Shown: positions 33,317-47,044 of the stretch, piece after piece
Layout: each line of letters opens with the position of its first letter
How positions within the stretch are numbered: the first letter of the stretch is position 1
Origin: Hermatobates lingyangjiaoensis
Lineage: Eukaryota > Arthropoda > Insecta > Hemiptera > Hermatobatidae
DNA length: 64,000 nt
Direction: 5' to 3'
Assembly: GCA_026182355.1 (NCBI GenBank)
Contig: JAPFBL010000367.1
Coordinates: 186,001 to 250,000, forward strand
Notes under the pieces: model-generated
Seen by the model: only the letters and a program-made list of their open reading frames with translations
Database searches by the model: none
Told to the model about the DNA's origin: nothing
Program-made: the position numbers and the translations under genes

Positions 33317-34085
33317 CGTGTAGCCTAATGGTTAGTGCGATAGACGTTGTTTCAGAAGATTTAGGACTACTATCTTTGCATTAATTTTAAGACATTCCAT
33401 CTACCCTAGACTGACAATGCTGTCAGGTCGACATCTCCGACTCTCAGACCCTCGGAGACAGATAAGCCTGTTTTTGATTTTACTATGTTTGTAAAAGGGC
33501 CATACGGCTTTTCATGAACTAGCGAATCTACCCGGCGTTTCCCGGGAAGCAATTTAATCCCAACTCTAATAATAAATTACATATAACGACAACAGTTTAA
33601 TTTTTTTATTGTTCCGATACACTAAACTTTTTTTGAGATAAAGAAAATTAATACAGAATGTAAATTATAGATTACACAAAAAAAGATATAAAACTGATTA
33701 TAATCTTGCACACATTCTGTTTTTTTCAAAATTAAAACACAGGTATATGAAAGTAGGTCATCATCAAAATCATAACTACATCATTAACTTTGTCTAGTAA
33801 ATTTAAATAAATTTCAGTTATAAAATATCCTTTAACTTCTTGCAGCAATTGAAAGAGAAACATGTTTCGGGGAGCTTTTCTCCCATGAACCTCAATTTGG
33901 AAAAATTTTCTAAGGTAAATCCCAAAAAAAGACACTGATCAAAATCAAAATACCGTAGTTGTTTCCCCCGAAAAAAAGTTGTATAAGATCCAAATGATTC
34001 ATTGTATCTAAATGTTTCCAGTTTTATTTCTATAGCGGACAGACAGACAAACTTTGTTTTTTATATATACAGATAGAATAGACTA
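33317..34085 (+). mobile_element. Composite repeat remnant (A-box-like head, ACCCGGCGTTTCCCGGG piece, GGACAGACAGACAAAC end)
   Basis: GTGTAGCCTAATGGTTAGTG (33318-33337) looks like a tRNA-type A box without a B box. At 33525 a separate repeat begins: CTAGCGAATCTACCCGGCGT then TTCCCGGGAAGC. It continues through TTTCGGGGAGCTTTTCTCCC and ends near AGCGGACAGACAGACAAACT (34037-34056) and TATATATACAGATAG. Such ends are common in arthropod interspersed repeats. A middle piece recurs at 35870-36000. Confidence 0.55.
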
Positions 34086-37000
34086 GATTCATTTCTATAT
34101 TATCTGTTTTGAACTTTCTAGGGGCATATTTTTATTCTCAGACAGAGGAAACCAACAGTGCTTGCAACATACCCCAGGTGGATAGAAATTATTCTAGACA
34201 GGATAGATTACCCTACAATAATGGGGTGAGAGTAAATTATTTGGTACGAGCATATTCCGATACGGCCTAAAGATCCCTAATTAAACAATCAACCATGGCG
34301 AATTGCAGGACTCCATTTAGAAAGCTGTCAGGTTTGATAACTTGAACAGAATCACTGATGGGATTTATATCTTTTTATTTGAATGTTGAATTTACGACAA
34401 ACATTTGTTACTAAAATAGTAAACTGTAAGTGAGTTGAGATTATCTTGCTGGACATTTAAGCGGTGTGGTGTGTGATAACTTAGTATTTATGCCTATGGC
34501 AACTGTGTTAAGATCAAAGTAATGGTTGGATATGAGAATTTTGCCTATTCATTCGTACTTTATTCCATTATTAAAATGAAGAACTGTAATTTAAGATACA
34601 CATTGTTTGTTTGAATAATTAATTGTTTATGTTTTCGACTCTCACTCATATGATTTCAACTTCAGTGAATTCAAGGGGGGGAAATTTAGCTTAATTCTCA
34701 TTTATCAACCATTTAATTTATGGAAGTGTTACATTACATTAAGAAATAGTTAAAAGTTATTCTTTTCAAGATGCATAAGTATAACTCAATTTATAGATTA
34801 TCTTTATATTTATGAGTATCATTATATTTGTTTTTAATTATATTTGAACTTTTATAATTTCTGAATCACCGGTAATGTACTTAGAATCTCTGTAGTACAG
34901 AAATTACAATGTGCATGTAGCAGTACGTAAAAAAAAAGAAAATAAATAAACCTGTAAAGCCGGTGGACCAGAGTGTTTTAAAAAAAAATAGAGACTCTTT
35001 TGATATGAGATACGATAAGGCATTTGTTCATGATTAAGTATTAGAGTTGGTTTTCTATCATAATATTTATTAAATCAATCCTCAATAATTACTGATATGT
35101 TTAATACTTCTGAGTATTTATCTTTATATGTATTTTAGAAGCATTCAGGTGTTTAGCATAACAGAATGAATATAGAAACATAGAATAACTTATTTTCTCG
35201 TATTATTGACAGCAAGCTGTGTCAGCACTTTCACTGGCACCTAATGACAGGTTTTCAAGAAGTGACACGATAGAAAAGATATAAAAGACTTCCTTTCTCC
35301 CTGCACAGGAATGTTTGGGTCATCTTGTTTTATTTTAAGAAGGCAAAACAAGTTTCATGAACTCGAGAATATGGGTTTCATTACCATTATAACTTATTTT
35401 GGAAATACTGACTTAATATTACCTGTATACAGTAATTATTTTGGATCTGATAAAATTTAATTTCATTCTAAAATCTAATCAAGAAAAAAATAAATGAACT
35501 ATTGATTTGTATCTCCTATGGAAAAAGAAATTATTAAGCTTTAGGCATACTTACTTAGCCACGTATATAATGTATATACATATATACGTATGTATATACG
35601 TATATATGGGATAGGAGACCCCAAGTATTGTGGCAGTCTTTCATCGTTTCGTCTGCTTACTGGACACGATTTGCTATAATTCTGTGGCAGAATGATCGAA
35701 TCTGCCAGCTGATTTCTTTATTTTGATTGTTGAGCTGGTGCACTTGACAGCATGCACGAGTTCTGGACAGACCCATTCTCATCAGACAATGTCCAGTAGC
35801 CACTCCTCCACAGCAAAGCTAAACGCTGATTATCAGAGCCGTATATAAAGGAAGTGAAGAAACATCATTCATTCCTGAAACATTTTCTAAAGTAGATCCC
35901 AAAACTGGACCCTGATCAAAATCAAAATACTGTATTAAATCCCCCGAAAAAATTATATAAGATCCATATGTTTCTTTGTATCTAAATGTTTAGATACAAA
36001 TCTAAACATGTGCACCTAATTATACACGAGTATTAGTATAATTAGTAAGTAATGGTTTCCAAACAAACGAGTGCTGTTGCTTCTTTGTGATTCTCCCTGG
36101 TGGAAGCTAAAGCTCAATCTGGTGAAAACTTTATCGTGTCTATATTGAGAAGGTCAGCGTCTATTATCATTACTACCTATACCTTACAGGAAAACAACTG
36201 TACCATCTAAATGAAGGGTATAATTCTTAAATTTAAGCAATTTAAATGGATATGAAATCAATAAAACTGTTTTGATGTAAGTTCCTATTTGTTTAGTAGT
36301 TTAACATAGTAGGAGCTCATACCTGATGCTTTAGAGTGGTAAGAGGCACTAGATTTCCTTATGTCAGGAGTCAGACGTATTTTAGGAGGAACTTGTTTAC
36401 CTTTACTACTAAACATGAAGTTTGAATCCTGACCATGACACTGATTTCTTATATGGAAGATAAAAATCCTGTGCGCAGCACAAATTTCTTGAACCCAAAC
36501 ATGTGTTATAAATTCACAGTCCATGTAAAAAATACCTCTTCTCTAATAAATATTAAGAAAGTCAACTGTAGGAATCCTGACACAGAGTCCAGTGACTTGG
36601 CTACGAATATCTATGATGTTCTATGATATTCTATGATTCAAACTACAAATTAGCTACAGTTCACACATTGCTTACATGACTTAAGGCGATAGGCCTGTAA
36701 GGTGGACATGTGAACAGACACTAACATTTCATTACAAATAATCATTAAGACTTCTTTCTTAGAAGACTCAAATAATAATAATTTTTAAATCTGAAAAAAA
36801 GAATTTGTAATTTGTATTTTATGAATAAAACAGCTTTTGAACCTTAAAATGAAATATAATGACTTGGGCTTTCCAAATTTAACTCCACATACTCCTCTTA
36901 ACTATGTACTCGTGTTTTCACACAAAGTGATGAATTCACTATGTAAATCCTCCTGAAACTAAACTGGAGTGTGAAAAGAGAGAGCGGTAATTAATGAGAG

Positions 37001-38625
37001 TAAATGATGATATCTTTTCTAAGACTTGTGAATCAATCTCCCTTTATTACTTGGAAACTGGTGGGTGATGTAATACCCATTCATCTCTTCAATTTAGGCT
37101 TTTTACCATTAAACAAAACAACACTGATCTTATGCCATGCAGGTGGGGTTACAAAGAGAGTATAAAATTATTATAACCAATAAAAAAATTTCTAAAAAGA
37201 ATTCGGTAAATATATTTAAAAAATCAATAAAAGAGACATTCAATGATGTTATTGTTAGTTATTCTTCGTTATTTTGTTAGTTTTTGCGTAACATCATTTC
37301 TTTTATATGTTGCATACAAGTCAGAAATTAACATTTTTTAGTTTTACATTAATAAGCCTATTTTTTGGAAGGGATAAGGAGAAATACATAAGATGAAATG
37401 GCTGTGACATGAGAAAATTGGTTTTAACATATAATTACTAGTACATGGGATGAGTGCTTTTCATAGACTGATCATGTAGTGCAGTGACAAACACTAGGTA
37501 TTGCCAGTGGCAGGACTGAGTCCAGCCTCATTAAAGCCTTCCATCGTTTAGTCATCGTAACTCTGTCCCTCTTTACTGTTATAACTAAATAAATATTATA
37601 TCTCATACCGATACATACAAAGTATTCAAATAAAAGAAAATATAATTAAGGGCAAAAGGAATTGTTGTAATTGTATAAAAAACTCACAAACGAAGCTGAT
37701 TTGACTGCGAAAACTTTCTGAAAAATCCGTGTTAATAAGTGTAGTCTGAAAAGAGAGTCTCTAGTCGACTGGAAAGTAAGTCGGTGTTACACTTTTAAAA
37801 TGGAGGGGAAATTTATAACATGAATACATATAACGTTTAGAGGTTAACTGATTTACATTCACAGTGATTCACGTTTAAAATACGGTGGGCAAAGAACAAA
37901 TGAACAATATTTAATTCTCGACTGGATTGTTATCAGGTAAAACAAAGAGAGATGTGGTAAGCATTTCACTTTTGCATTGCCCACATTCAGCTTCTTGCTT
38001 CTTAATGAGAAGGTGATCGACTTTGACACCTGTCAATGTGGCGACTGGCGACCAATCATTCAAGCGCATGCCTACTAAGAGAGATGCCTACTAAACTGAA
38101 AGTGGCAAAATAATGCAAGAGTAAAAGGCAATGGAGCATAGAAAAGTAGAAACAGATTAATAAAATTATAATTAAGGTTACGGAAACTTACACTTGAAAA
38201 TAAACAACGAAAGACATAATAAAATGTTCTTAAAATTAAATGAAATTATAATGATATGAAATAAAAAAAAAACAAAAATATATGTTCTTTAAGAAGTTAA
38301 ACACAAAAATTAGAAACTAATATTATATTGTTGAATTATGAATCAATGTAAAATAAGTTAAAATAAGTATGTTGTGTATGTAGTGTAAATGAAAGAAGTA
38401 TTGTGTACAATTTGGCCTTGATGCATGTAATACACAGTGGAATATGCTGGAATAAAATGTAAAATAAAGAAAAAGTAGAAAAAAAAATACAATTTAACTG
38501 GATGATTAGTCTAATGTGACCTTCTCCAAGTGAGGAAGGTACTTTAGCTACCTAGTACATCAGTTGGCAGAAAAATAATCTGGAATACGATATTTTCCTA
38601 CTGTCATGAGCTATGACTCAGGTCA
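34086..38625. other. No gene seen, few repeats
   Basis: Only the 35.87-kb repeat fragment and a TATACGTATA-rich palindromic patch at 35570-35610. Frames of 60-80 codons look random. Confidence 0.45.
35870..36003 (+). mobile_element. Fragment of the 33.5-34.1-kb repeat
   Basis: TTTTCTAAAGTAGATCCCAA, CTGATCAAAATCAAAATAC and TCTTTGTATCTAAATGTTTA match 33908-34018 with about 80-85% identity by eye. Confidence 0.65.
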
Positions 38626-38629
38626 AGTC

Positions 38630-39130
38630 ACACTAATGACATACCTCTGTAATGAGATGTTCTTCAGTTTAACTATCTGTAATGACATAGATCTGTAGTG
38701 AGATGTCACTTCAAGTCAAGTCACTGTAATGACATACCTATGTACTCAGATGTTTTTCAGTACAATTCTCTGTAATGGAATACCTCTGTAGTGGATGTTA
38801 CTTCAGTTTAAATCTATATTATGACATAGCTCTCTATTGAGATGTTACTTTAATTCAACTCTCTGTAATGACTTACCTCTCTAGTAGGATGTCATTCCAA
38901 TCAAGTCATTCTTTGAAGTGTCATTGTAGCGTCAATGTAAAACATGCCACCGTATAATCAAAGCATTGTTGTGAAATGTTACTTCTGATCCAAGGTGCTG
39001 TAATGAGTATCACAGTATGACATACCATTGCAGTGTTAAATCACCATAACGGAATGAAACTGTAAGGTAAACACATTGTGGAGTTACTGTAGAGTGTCAC
39101 TCTAGGGTTAAGCTATTATCATGAAAAGTC
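38630..39130. repeat. Diverged tandem array, ~47-bp period
   Basis: GTAATGACATACCTCTGTAG followed by GAGATGTTACTTCAGTT and AACTCTCT repeats at about 38631, 38679, 38726, 38772, 38819 and 38867, then decays to about 39130. Units are 70-85% alike by eye. No ORF spans it. Confidence 0.7.
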
Positions 39131-42100
39131 ACTTCATATTTCAGTGACTGTTAATAAAATTATAAATAACCTTTTATCTCTTAATATAATTATTATATCT
39201 ATTTCATCTTCATAAGATAATTCTAACAAATTTTGTATTAAACGATTAATTTTATGTTTAGAGCAAATATTAAACAATACAGTAATGAAAAAAGAACATA
39301 TTAATTAATTGTTATAATTATTTATCGATATGTGTGTGCCAGAGGGTCCTACTTGATGATAATAGGGTAAAGTGGATGGTTTTTACTTCTGAGCAGCAGA
39401 GTTGATGGTTTTCGAGTAGTTCCCAACCTATCTACTAGATACCGACACAATCCACAGTGCCTACTTCAACGTTGCAATATGAGCAATTTAATGATAACAT
39501 ATGTATAAAAACTCTTTGAGCGGCATTCAAGAAGATAGCGGAACCAATCATGACCTGTTAAAGTCGTTACATTCGGGAATTTTAATATTTTTTTATATAT
39601 AAGGGAGTTAACAGTTTCTTATGGAGCATATTGTGATAGTTTTATTTAACAATAATATTACTTTTACTTATAGAAAATCAAAATTTGCTGTAGTTATTTG
39701 TATCTTCTTTGATAAAGCCATATGAAATATGTCTATTCATTAGTATTATAGAGGGATAATTTTAATTGTTGTTTCTTGTTATTAAGGCACGTCAAAGTTT
39801 TTAAGATATATATAATCGTATTCAGCATTCTACTGATAAATAGGCGATAAATGGGATAAGTTCATCTGGAAAATAGAGAAGCAATAGCTTCAATATAATG
39901 AATGAAAAAACTTCAGAACTACTTCCATTAGTGTTGACCTGAGATACTACAATGAAGTGAACTTTCCAATATGGATTGGAATAAGGAGTATTGATACAAA
40001 AGAAATTGTTCTGCAATATGATTTAGGATTTAAAGTACAGCTTTAGTTTGTAAACGTTGACATGCGTTTGCTTGAATGAAAGTAATCGTCTGGCTAGGTG
40101 GTCAAATGATCACGATTGGTTTTTGGTCAGTGAAAAGAGGAAGACTTTTTACTGGTATGTGGTTGATTTGTACTTTGTTTACCATCCCTGATCAATAGTG
40201 ACACTGATTCCAAAAGAAATATGAACCATAAGTTACTACATGTATTTGAATAGTATTTTATATTACTGGCGTAGTTCTATGTTTTGATATAATTTAACAT
40301 TTTTTTGTTCAGTCTTTCATAGTGTTATGTGTACTTTATGTAGCTCTCAGTTGTAAGGACACAGGACACTTAGAAGTCGAAGAAAATATTGTGAAATACG
40401 CAACGTGTAAGGACTTGAAAACAGTTGACTACTACAATGCATTATCGCTTTGCGTCTTGCATTGGACCCCGACTGTGTTAGCAAACAGATAGATGCTTTC
40501 AGACAGTGGAAAGCATCACCAACCGAATGAAGTGTGCCATTCACTATTGCAGCCTGTAACCAAGTCAAAAGGAGAGTTATTCAGCAATCTAAAAATATCG
40601 ACTTCCTAGTAATGAATAATTACAATCTTTGGAAGCTTCTTTGAATGCAATGAAAATTTTATAAAATAAGGGAGGTTCTTTCTTCGTATTCTGAAAGCTT
40701 GAAGCCGTCTTACCTAGGATAACTCTGTTCGTTGTTGTCAGACCGGTTTCAGAAGCTGTCTCCCTCCAAGTGTAACTGATTAACCTTTTTTTTTTTTAAA
40801 TATTTCTATTCTGCATGTGTTACAGCGCTCTAATATGTAATTAACGTAAAGTATTTAATATTATAACTGCATAGTTAACAGAAGGCGGAACCATTTTTTA
40901 TATTAATTATATTATAAAAAAAGCAGAAAAACCCGTCGATGACTACGTTGGAAACAGTCTTAAAAAAATGCTTCTATGATTTGTGAAAGTTACTGCTTTT
41001 CTACTATTGAAAGTTATTATAGTATATATTATTATAGTAAAAATTATAGTATTATGTAGTATACTTTTGATGCAGTCATTCATTCATCAATTAAACACTG
41101 CATAATCAATTTTCCATTCATTCCATAATTTTTATGGAAAATATTTGATATAATTATCTTATTATTTAATACCTTTTTATATTTAACATCTTATACCTAT
41201 AGTATTCAATTTCTCAAAATTGGATAATCAGGAAGTTTTAACTATTCATAGAAAGGCATTCACGACCACTATTGGATTAAACAAAATTTTTTTCACTATC
41301 AATCTACTTTACTGATAATAAAGTAAAAATTTGGAGTGGCCTACAATCAACTTTATTATAAGTAAACATAACACCGAACTCGTTGATAACCAACTGATTT
41401 TTGGTTTGTTTTCTTGTGGCAATACATACATATTATTAAATTAAGTTTAATTCGTTTAAACCTGGCTTTAGTTATTGTATCAGTTAAAGAAACTTGAAAT
41501 CATTGATTTATCTGATATGATATTAAAATTATTAAACTCAGGGCCTAAGTCTCATCGCAGTCGTACACTCTGAGTTCATACTTGTCATTTTGTACATTTC
41601 ATTATTGTAACAAAATTGAACTTTAATTGAAAGAACTAAAACTTTTTTCTGCCTTATTTTTTTGGGGGGGTTTTATTTTAAATTTTTTTAGAGAATTATA
41701 ATTAATTTTTGTGAAAATTTTTGTTTCAGCGAAAATATCCCGAAAGAGTTTCTAATGTGGCTATTAATGACAATATAATCATTAATTTTGTTATAAAATG
41801 CAATTTTTTAACAGTTGTTTTAATAATAATTACCAATTGCAGTGTGGTGAAGCAGACTGCTCCTTAGTATGACGGCTTCGTTTCACTGTCAAGCAGAGAA
41901 AGTTAAGTCATTTAAAGAGACTGCTGACCATATGCCTAATGATTTAGTCACATCGAGGTGATAATTACTGCTAATTTCAAATATTTGATTATTGATTCAA
42001 CTGTTTGATTGGAAGAGTCACTTTGCATTCCCTATTAATAGTATCAAAGATGCAGCGTTTAGCCAAGTGACGATCAGTTAATGTCCTTTTTCAAGTTAGG

Positions 42101-42920
42101 AAACACTCTCACTGAGAACGTGATAGGAATACAAGTTGATAAGAGAGGTGATTTGGCAAGCAAAGCAGGAGAAACTGACAACGAGATACGCATTTCTGAC
42201 TGTAAGGCTTTTATCAGTTGCACAACAGTGTCACAACTGGCTTATACAAGCCTGCTGTGAGTGTGGTCGGTCTAATTCGCTTTCCATGTTGCAGTGTCGA
42301 ATACATGCAAAGAAGCTCATACTGCAACATTAATATAACATTGCTATCCTGCACTTTTATAGTTTTAAATCGCGCAAACAATATTCATCTTCTATACGAA
42401 CTAAAAGCATTTTAGTGAAACCGTTATTAGATGAATTATATTTCTCAACAGTTAAACTATCATCAAAGCATCTGTCTCTATGATTCTGAAGAATTAAATT
42501 AAATAAGTTTAGTTCTTGCAGACTTTATTTTTGAATTTAAGTTAGTATACTTAATGACTGTGGCAGCTTCCATTGCATTTCATAGGACATCAATCTGTTG
42601 TGTATCATTAAGCACTATGAAACAATAGTCCAAATAACGCTAGTATACATAAGACTTGAATTGGAATACTCTGATAGTGCCTTATTTTCAACGTAGCACG
42701 TTTAAAAATTGGAAAAATTACCCTAAGTGAAGGGCCCATTGCCAGTCCATCAATTTGATAAAACACTTTTTGAAAATGGGAAACAGGTTAAATTTAATGT
42801 TTGTGGGCTGAGTTACAAATGATTTTATGAGTTCTTTAAGGACAAAATTAATTTACAATGATTCCACTTCAAGGGAGATCATAATCGTTGATGATATTAT
42901 GAATCATTTTGTATATATAT
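39131..42920. other. No gene seen
   Basis: AT-rich apart from the IE-1 end at 41.3 kb. 42130-42420 has two overlapping 65-codon frames without splice support. Confidence 0.45.
41306..41370 (-). mobile_element. IE-1 terminal fragment
   Basis: Holds CTACTTTACTGATAATAAAG, TTGGAGTGGCCTACAATC and TTTATTATAAGTAAACATAA, the terminal words of IE-1, with no interior. Confidence 0.5.
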
Positions 42921-42924
42921 ATAC

Positions 42925-43120
42925 ATATCAACGTCCAAACCACTATAAGAAATCAGAAAAAAGACTAAGTTTTTTTCAAATATAACAAGCGGTCTTCGTC
43001 TGAGACGAGTCAGTTCGAATGTTAAAGTCAAGTCAGAGTCATTGACTCTGATGAAGACTGCTTGTTACGATTGAAAGATGTAAGTTTTTCTCTTACTGTG
43101 AATTGGACGTTGATATCTAC
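42925..43120. repeat. Hammerhead-bearing foldback, 43 kb (diverged)
   Basis: Outer words ATATCAACGTCCAA and TTGGACGTTGATAT face each other, and ACAAGCGGTCTTCGTC faces GATGAAGACTGCTTGT. The right motif (plus strand, about 43045-43085) has CUGAUGA and GAAA but a mismatched stem III. The left motif has CAGACGA in box 1 and is broken. Confidence 0.75.
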
Positions 43121-43153
43121 ATATATAGATGTGTGTTCATAAATATTTGTTTA

Positions 43154-43154
<1 letters not shown>

Positions 43155-43198
<44 letters not shown>

Positions 43199-43200
43199 GC
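43155..43200. repeat. (GT)n microsatellite
   Basis: GT run; the Val/Cys-rich frames over it are not genes. Confidence 0.95.
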
Positions 43201-43204
43201 TTTA

Positions 43205-45840
43205 TTTTAAATATATTTATTACAAAAACATTAAAAACTGGACTACAGACAAGAGTTTTCAGAAAAAGGCTAACTACCTCTTCACAACATATCTATCTTA
43301 CTTGTTCTTTTCTTCTTGTCTTCTCCCTGACAACGAAATGCTTGTTCAAAATATAAATCTACGTCTAAACTGCAGTAAAACACAGAAATTAGACTAATGA
43401 CTAATCTTTTGACTAAAAATCTGATCTTCTTCCAAATCAAACTTGAACTGAATTGACTCAGTTCAAGGAGCTACAACTAGCTACAAGGAGCAGCTACTTT
43501 GATCGAAAGGTCTTAGTTTCATTTCTGAATTTCTTATGTGGTTAGGTCTTGGTTTTATTTAACGTCTTATTATGACATCTTGTTAATTATATTTAAACTA
43601 CAACAAACTCACTTCTATATTTCGACATTGTCACCATCGAGAGAAGAAGAATTCTGCTTGACTGGCATTCAGAAACTCAGTATAAGTAAATTACTGGCAC
43701 ACAAAAACTAATTATAAGTAACAAATTGTAAGTAAATTTGTGCGTGTATGTTTGTGTCACTTACGGTTTATGATATCTTGCATATAATTAAGTTCAAGAT
43801 TATTTGGATATTCACAGGCTGAACTATGTCACAGTATCAGATTGTATCAAATAGTTTGTGATTAGCGTAACATATTTTAACAGTAATGATTGGCATAACA
43901 ACTTTTTAAGGCACTAATAAGCTGAAATAACTTATGTGGTAATACCAAGACAAATATTGGTTTTTCTCAGCATCTTTAGAACTGATATGGTGACTCATAT
44001 GATGGGCACTCTAGTTTTTGTGGCTGAATGTGATGAGTCACGATAAGGGCTAATGGGACCCCCCATTTAAAGACATCTTTTAAGCCGCCCTTCAACCCTC
44101 TCGCCGGGTAATAACCTCAAATTGAGCCCTTCTCAAGGACCATCCAAGAGTTCAAGTTCTTTGTCCAAGGACTTTGTGTAGCAGCAACACAAACACAAGC
44201 AATGTCATTTCAAAAAAGTCAAAGTTACACAGAACATAGCAATACACTTACTCTGAACACTCTATTGAACAATTTTGTCTGAAACCAAAAAGAATGACTA
44301 GTTTTTTTTTATGTCAGAGAGTATATATTTCTTCTGACAATCTTCTTTTATGACAAAGTACTGTTTAAAACATGGATTGTAGTAAGTGTTTCGTTATAAT
44401 CTATGTATTGTTTCATCTTTGTTCAGTTTCAGTTTTATAAACTCTGGTTGGACCACTAAAACCGTATATGGAAATTTTAAAATATATTCGCAGTAGGAAA
44501 TTTTGGTTTTATTTAATACTTTCTTCAAAAACCTATAATTCAGAGAGTAAAAGACTTCAAATATCATAACAGTGAAAACTACATCAGGAGGTCTAAATTA
44601 CAACCTATAAAATGTTAGAAGCACAAATATCCCAGTCAAACAAAAAAATAGCTTACAGCAAAATAAAATATTAAACACTGAATAATCAATATCATTTTGA
44701 ACACTATGAACTAATACATGAAGATATGCTCAGAAATGAAAAAGAAAACCATAATCGGCAGAAACTGGTTACACTGAAACTTAATAACAACCAAAAATCC
44801 CTTTTTATCAAATAATAAAAAAAAATATGCTAAGATATGCAGACACCCATAAAATTGTTATTGTTCTTTAACGAATTTGATAAATACTATTTCAATTTGC
44901 GACGCAGTTCTGCAGTTCAGGTAAGACTGGCCCTGTATAGTGTATGACATTTTAGAACTTTTTGTCTTTGTTAGTATTTTTCCTTAGCAGTAACTTTTAC
45001 TTTTTTCAAATCAAAAGTAAGGCTTCTATGAATACTTTGGACTGTTATTGAAGTTCCATTAATCATATTTATTCTACTTAACTATTAATACTTCAAAACT
45101 TTTGATATTTTGTCTTAGAAGTTTGTTAACAACACATTCACTTTCTGAAGTATCCTAGTTTATTATAAAACGCCAGAGTTGCTTTATTAGTTTCTCTAGA
45201 TAATTTTGTAATTATTTGTAAGAATTTCTAATCCAAAAAAATGGACAAACATGGACCCTGAATATTTTGTAGAATGTTTCCATCATTGAGTAGATCTTGT
45301 TTTTCTTTCAGTCATTTAAACCATGGACCAGTAAATTTTGTGGATACTTTTAATTCCGTATGATTTGTTTCCTTCTTGACAAAGTGCAAAATAAATAAAA
45401 AAATTAATATAAATTCTATCCCATAACGGTAATTCAAATTAAATCATTAAAACTCGGCTAAGGCTAATATGTGATTTTGATTTTAACTGTCATTGGCTTC
45501 TTTTGAAGCAAGCATGTAGTCGGGTGACTCTTCTCTCAGACTTCTTTTTTGAATTGATTTTAGAGAGTTGTACAGTTAAGTAAATAGTATGGTTTGTAAT
45601 AGCATGATAGGTTCATTTGCATGGGTCTGTGTCAGTGATCTCTCCATGAGCCATGCTAACATTTACCTGCAGCTTGGAGTAAATGTCAATACGACACCTT
45701 GGTTACCAAACAATTCAAAGTCCCCTTCCTATAGAAAGCCGTATATATGTGCCTGTATCCTAATCCTATAGAATATGTGCCTGTACACTTATACAGTTGG
45801 ATTGGCCGGCTATGAGGAAGGACATGCTGATGTCGGTTTT
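43205..45840. other. No gene seen
   Basis: AT-rich. 44040-44180 is GC-richer (CCCGGCGAGAGGGTTG-like words on the minus strand) and may be an old repeat. Confidence 0.45.
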
Positions 45841-45846
45841 CATAAT

Positions 45847-45975
45847 GAATTATAAACTAAATAGTTTCTATAACACAGTGTGCGTCTGTCGATCAAATGG
45901 CTTTTCACAATTTGGATAATTTGCTGCATTTCTACTAAATATAACACAATTAGCGACACTATCTGTATACCTTAA
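45847..45975. repeat. Direct duplicate A of a ~130-bp block
   Basis: Repeated at 46912-47038 with one two-base indel and otherwise almost identical, in the same orientation. The two are about 1.07 kb apart, suggesting a recent tandem or segmental duplication. Confidence 0.9.
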
Positions 45976-46827
45976 ATAGTCTTCTGGACTTATGGTGAGA
46001 AAGGTTGCACAGAGAAAAGAGATGTAACAATTTTGATATAATTATTGAAGATCTAAACAAGGCTGCATCAGCAAAAATTAAAAATAAATCAGCTTTTGCA
46101 GAGACTCTGATTTGCCACAAAATTGTTAATAAGTTTCTCACTTGGCATATAGTGAAGGAGAGGCTTGGCTGATGGTGGAGATAGTGGGCTTGTAGTGGTG
46201 TTGATTGCTTAATGGTTGGGAAGTGAATGCGAAGGACCCGAGTCTGACCAAGTACCGTTAGGCAGAGCTAGGAAGGCATGTAGCCCTAAGAGGGCATATA
46301 CCGTTAAGTCATAATCTTAACAGAGTCTTTTTCGTGAAATTTGGCAAAGCCGATTCCTCTTATATCGTAAGTATAGCACAATTGCAACTGCTCATCACTA
46401 CTTCAGTGAAGAAGTGTCTTTGTAATCCGATAGCTATAGCTTATGAAGAACACGTTCAAAGTTTACAATTTCACTTTTACTTGGGTATGATAAAGTAATT
46501 CAATATTGTTACGTTCTATAAGCAGTACCCTTATCAACATTAATAGTGATAGTGTCATTTTATTTAAACAATAATAATAACTAAATTAAAAACAGAAGTA
46601 GTGTCAAGAGAAACATCGATTAGAATAGACATGTCGTTGGACAGGTTAAGTGAAACCATGGAGGGTGTCCAAGTGGCAGCCACTGATTAGTGAACACCGC
46701 CTTCTGAAGAAAACACACCGAGGCCAATTTCTGGAACTAACTGCCATGGCTGCCGACCCTGCGTGTCGCTGTCTCCAAAGAAAAATCTCGAGGACCGTCA
46801 CAACCTGTCAAAGCAGCCAGTAATTGA

Positions 46828-47038
46828 CTAGTCAGCGCCTGACTCTTCCCCTTCCTCTAGTGACGTCACGGTCGACTGGATCTCATCTTCACAATGGTAT
46901 GATTCAAAAACTGAATTATAAACTAAATAGTTTCTATAACACAGTGTGCGTCTGTCGATCAAATGGCTTTTCACAATTTGGATAATTTGCTGCATTTCTA
47001 CTAAATATAACAAATTAGCGACACTATCTGTATACCTT
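46828..47038 (-). other. Direct duplicate B plus adjacent GC-rich block (coding possible)
   Basis: 46912-47038 repeats 45847-45975. In this copy a minus-strand frame continues into a GC-rich acidic stretch (CEDEIQSTVTSLEEGEESGAD) and stops. The frame begins QQIIQIVKSHLIDRRTLCYR. It could be an exon, or an N-terminal piece of a transposase. A TGACGTCA word (46861-46868) lies within it, matching a CRE-type site, but there is no other promoter evidence. Copy A lacks the acidic part. Confidence 0.3.
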
Positions 47039-47044
47039 AAAATC

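Noticed and set aside
43129..43397. Val/Cys-rich frames
   Set aside because: Products of the GT microsatellite.
46861..46868. CRE-type TGACGTCA as a promoter element
   Set aside because: A single 8-base palindrome without a TATA or initiator context is not enough.
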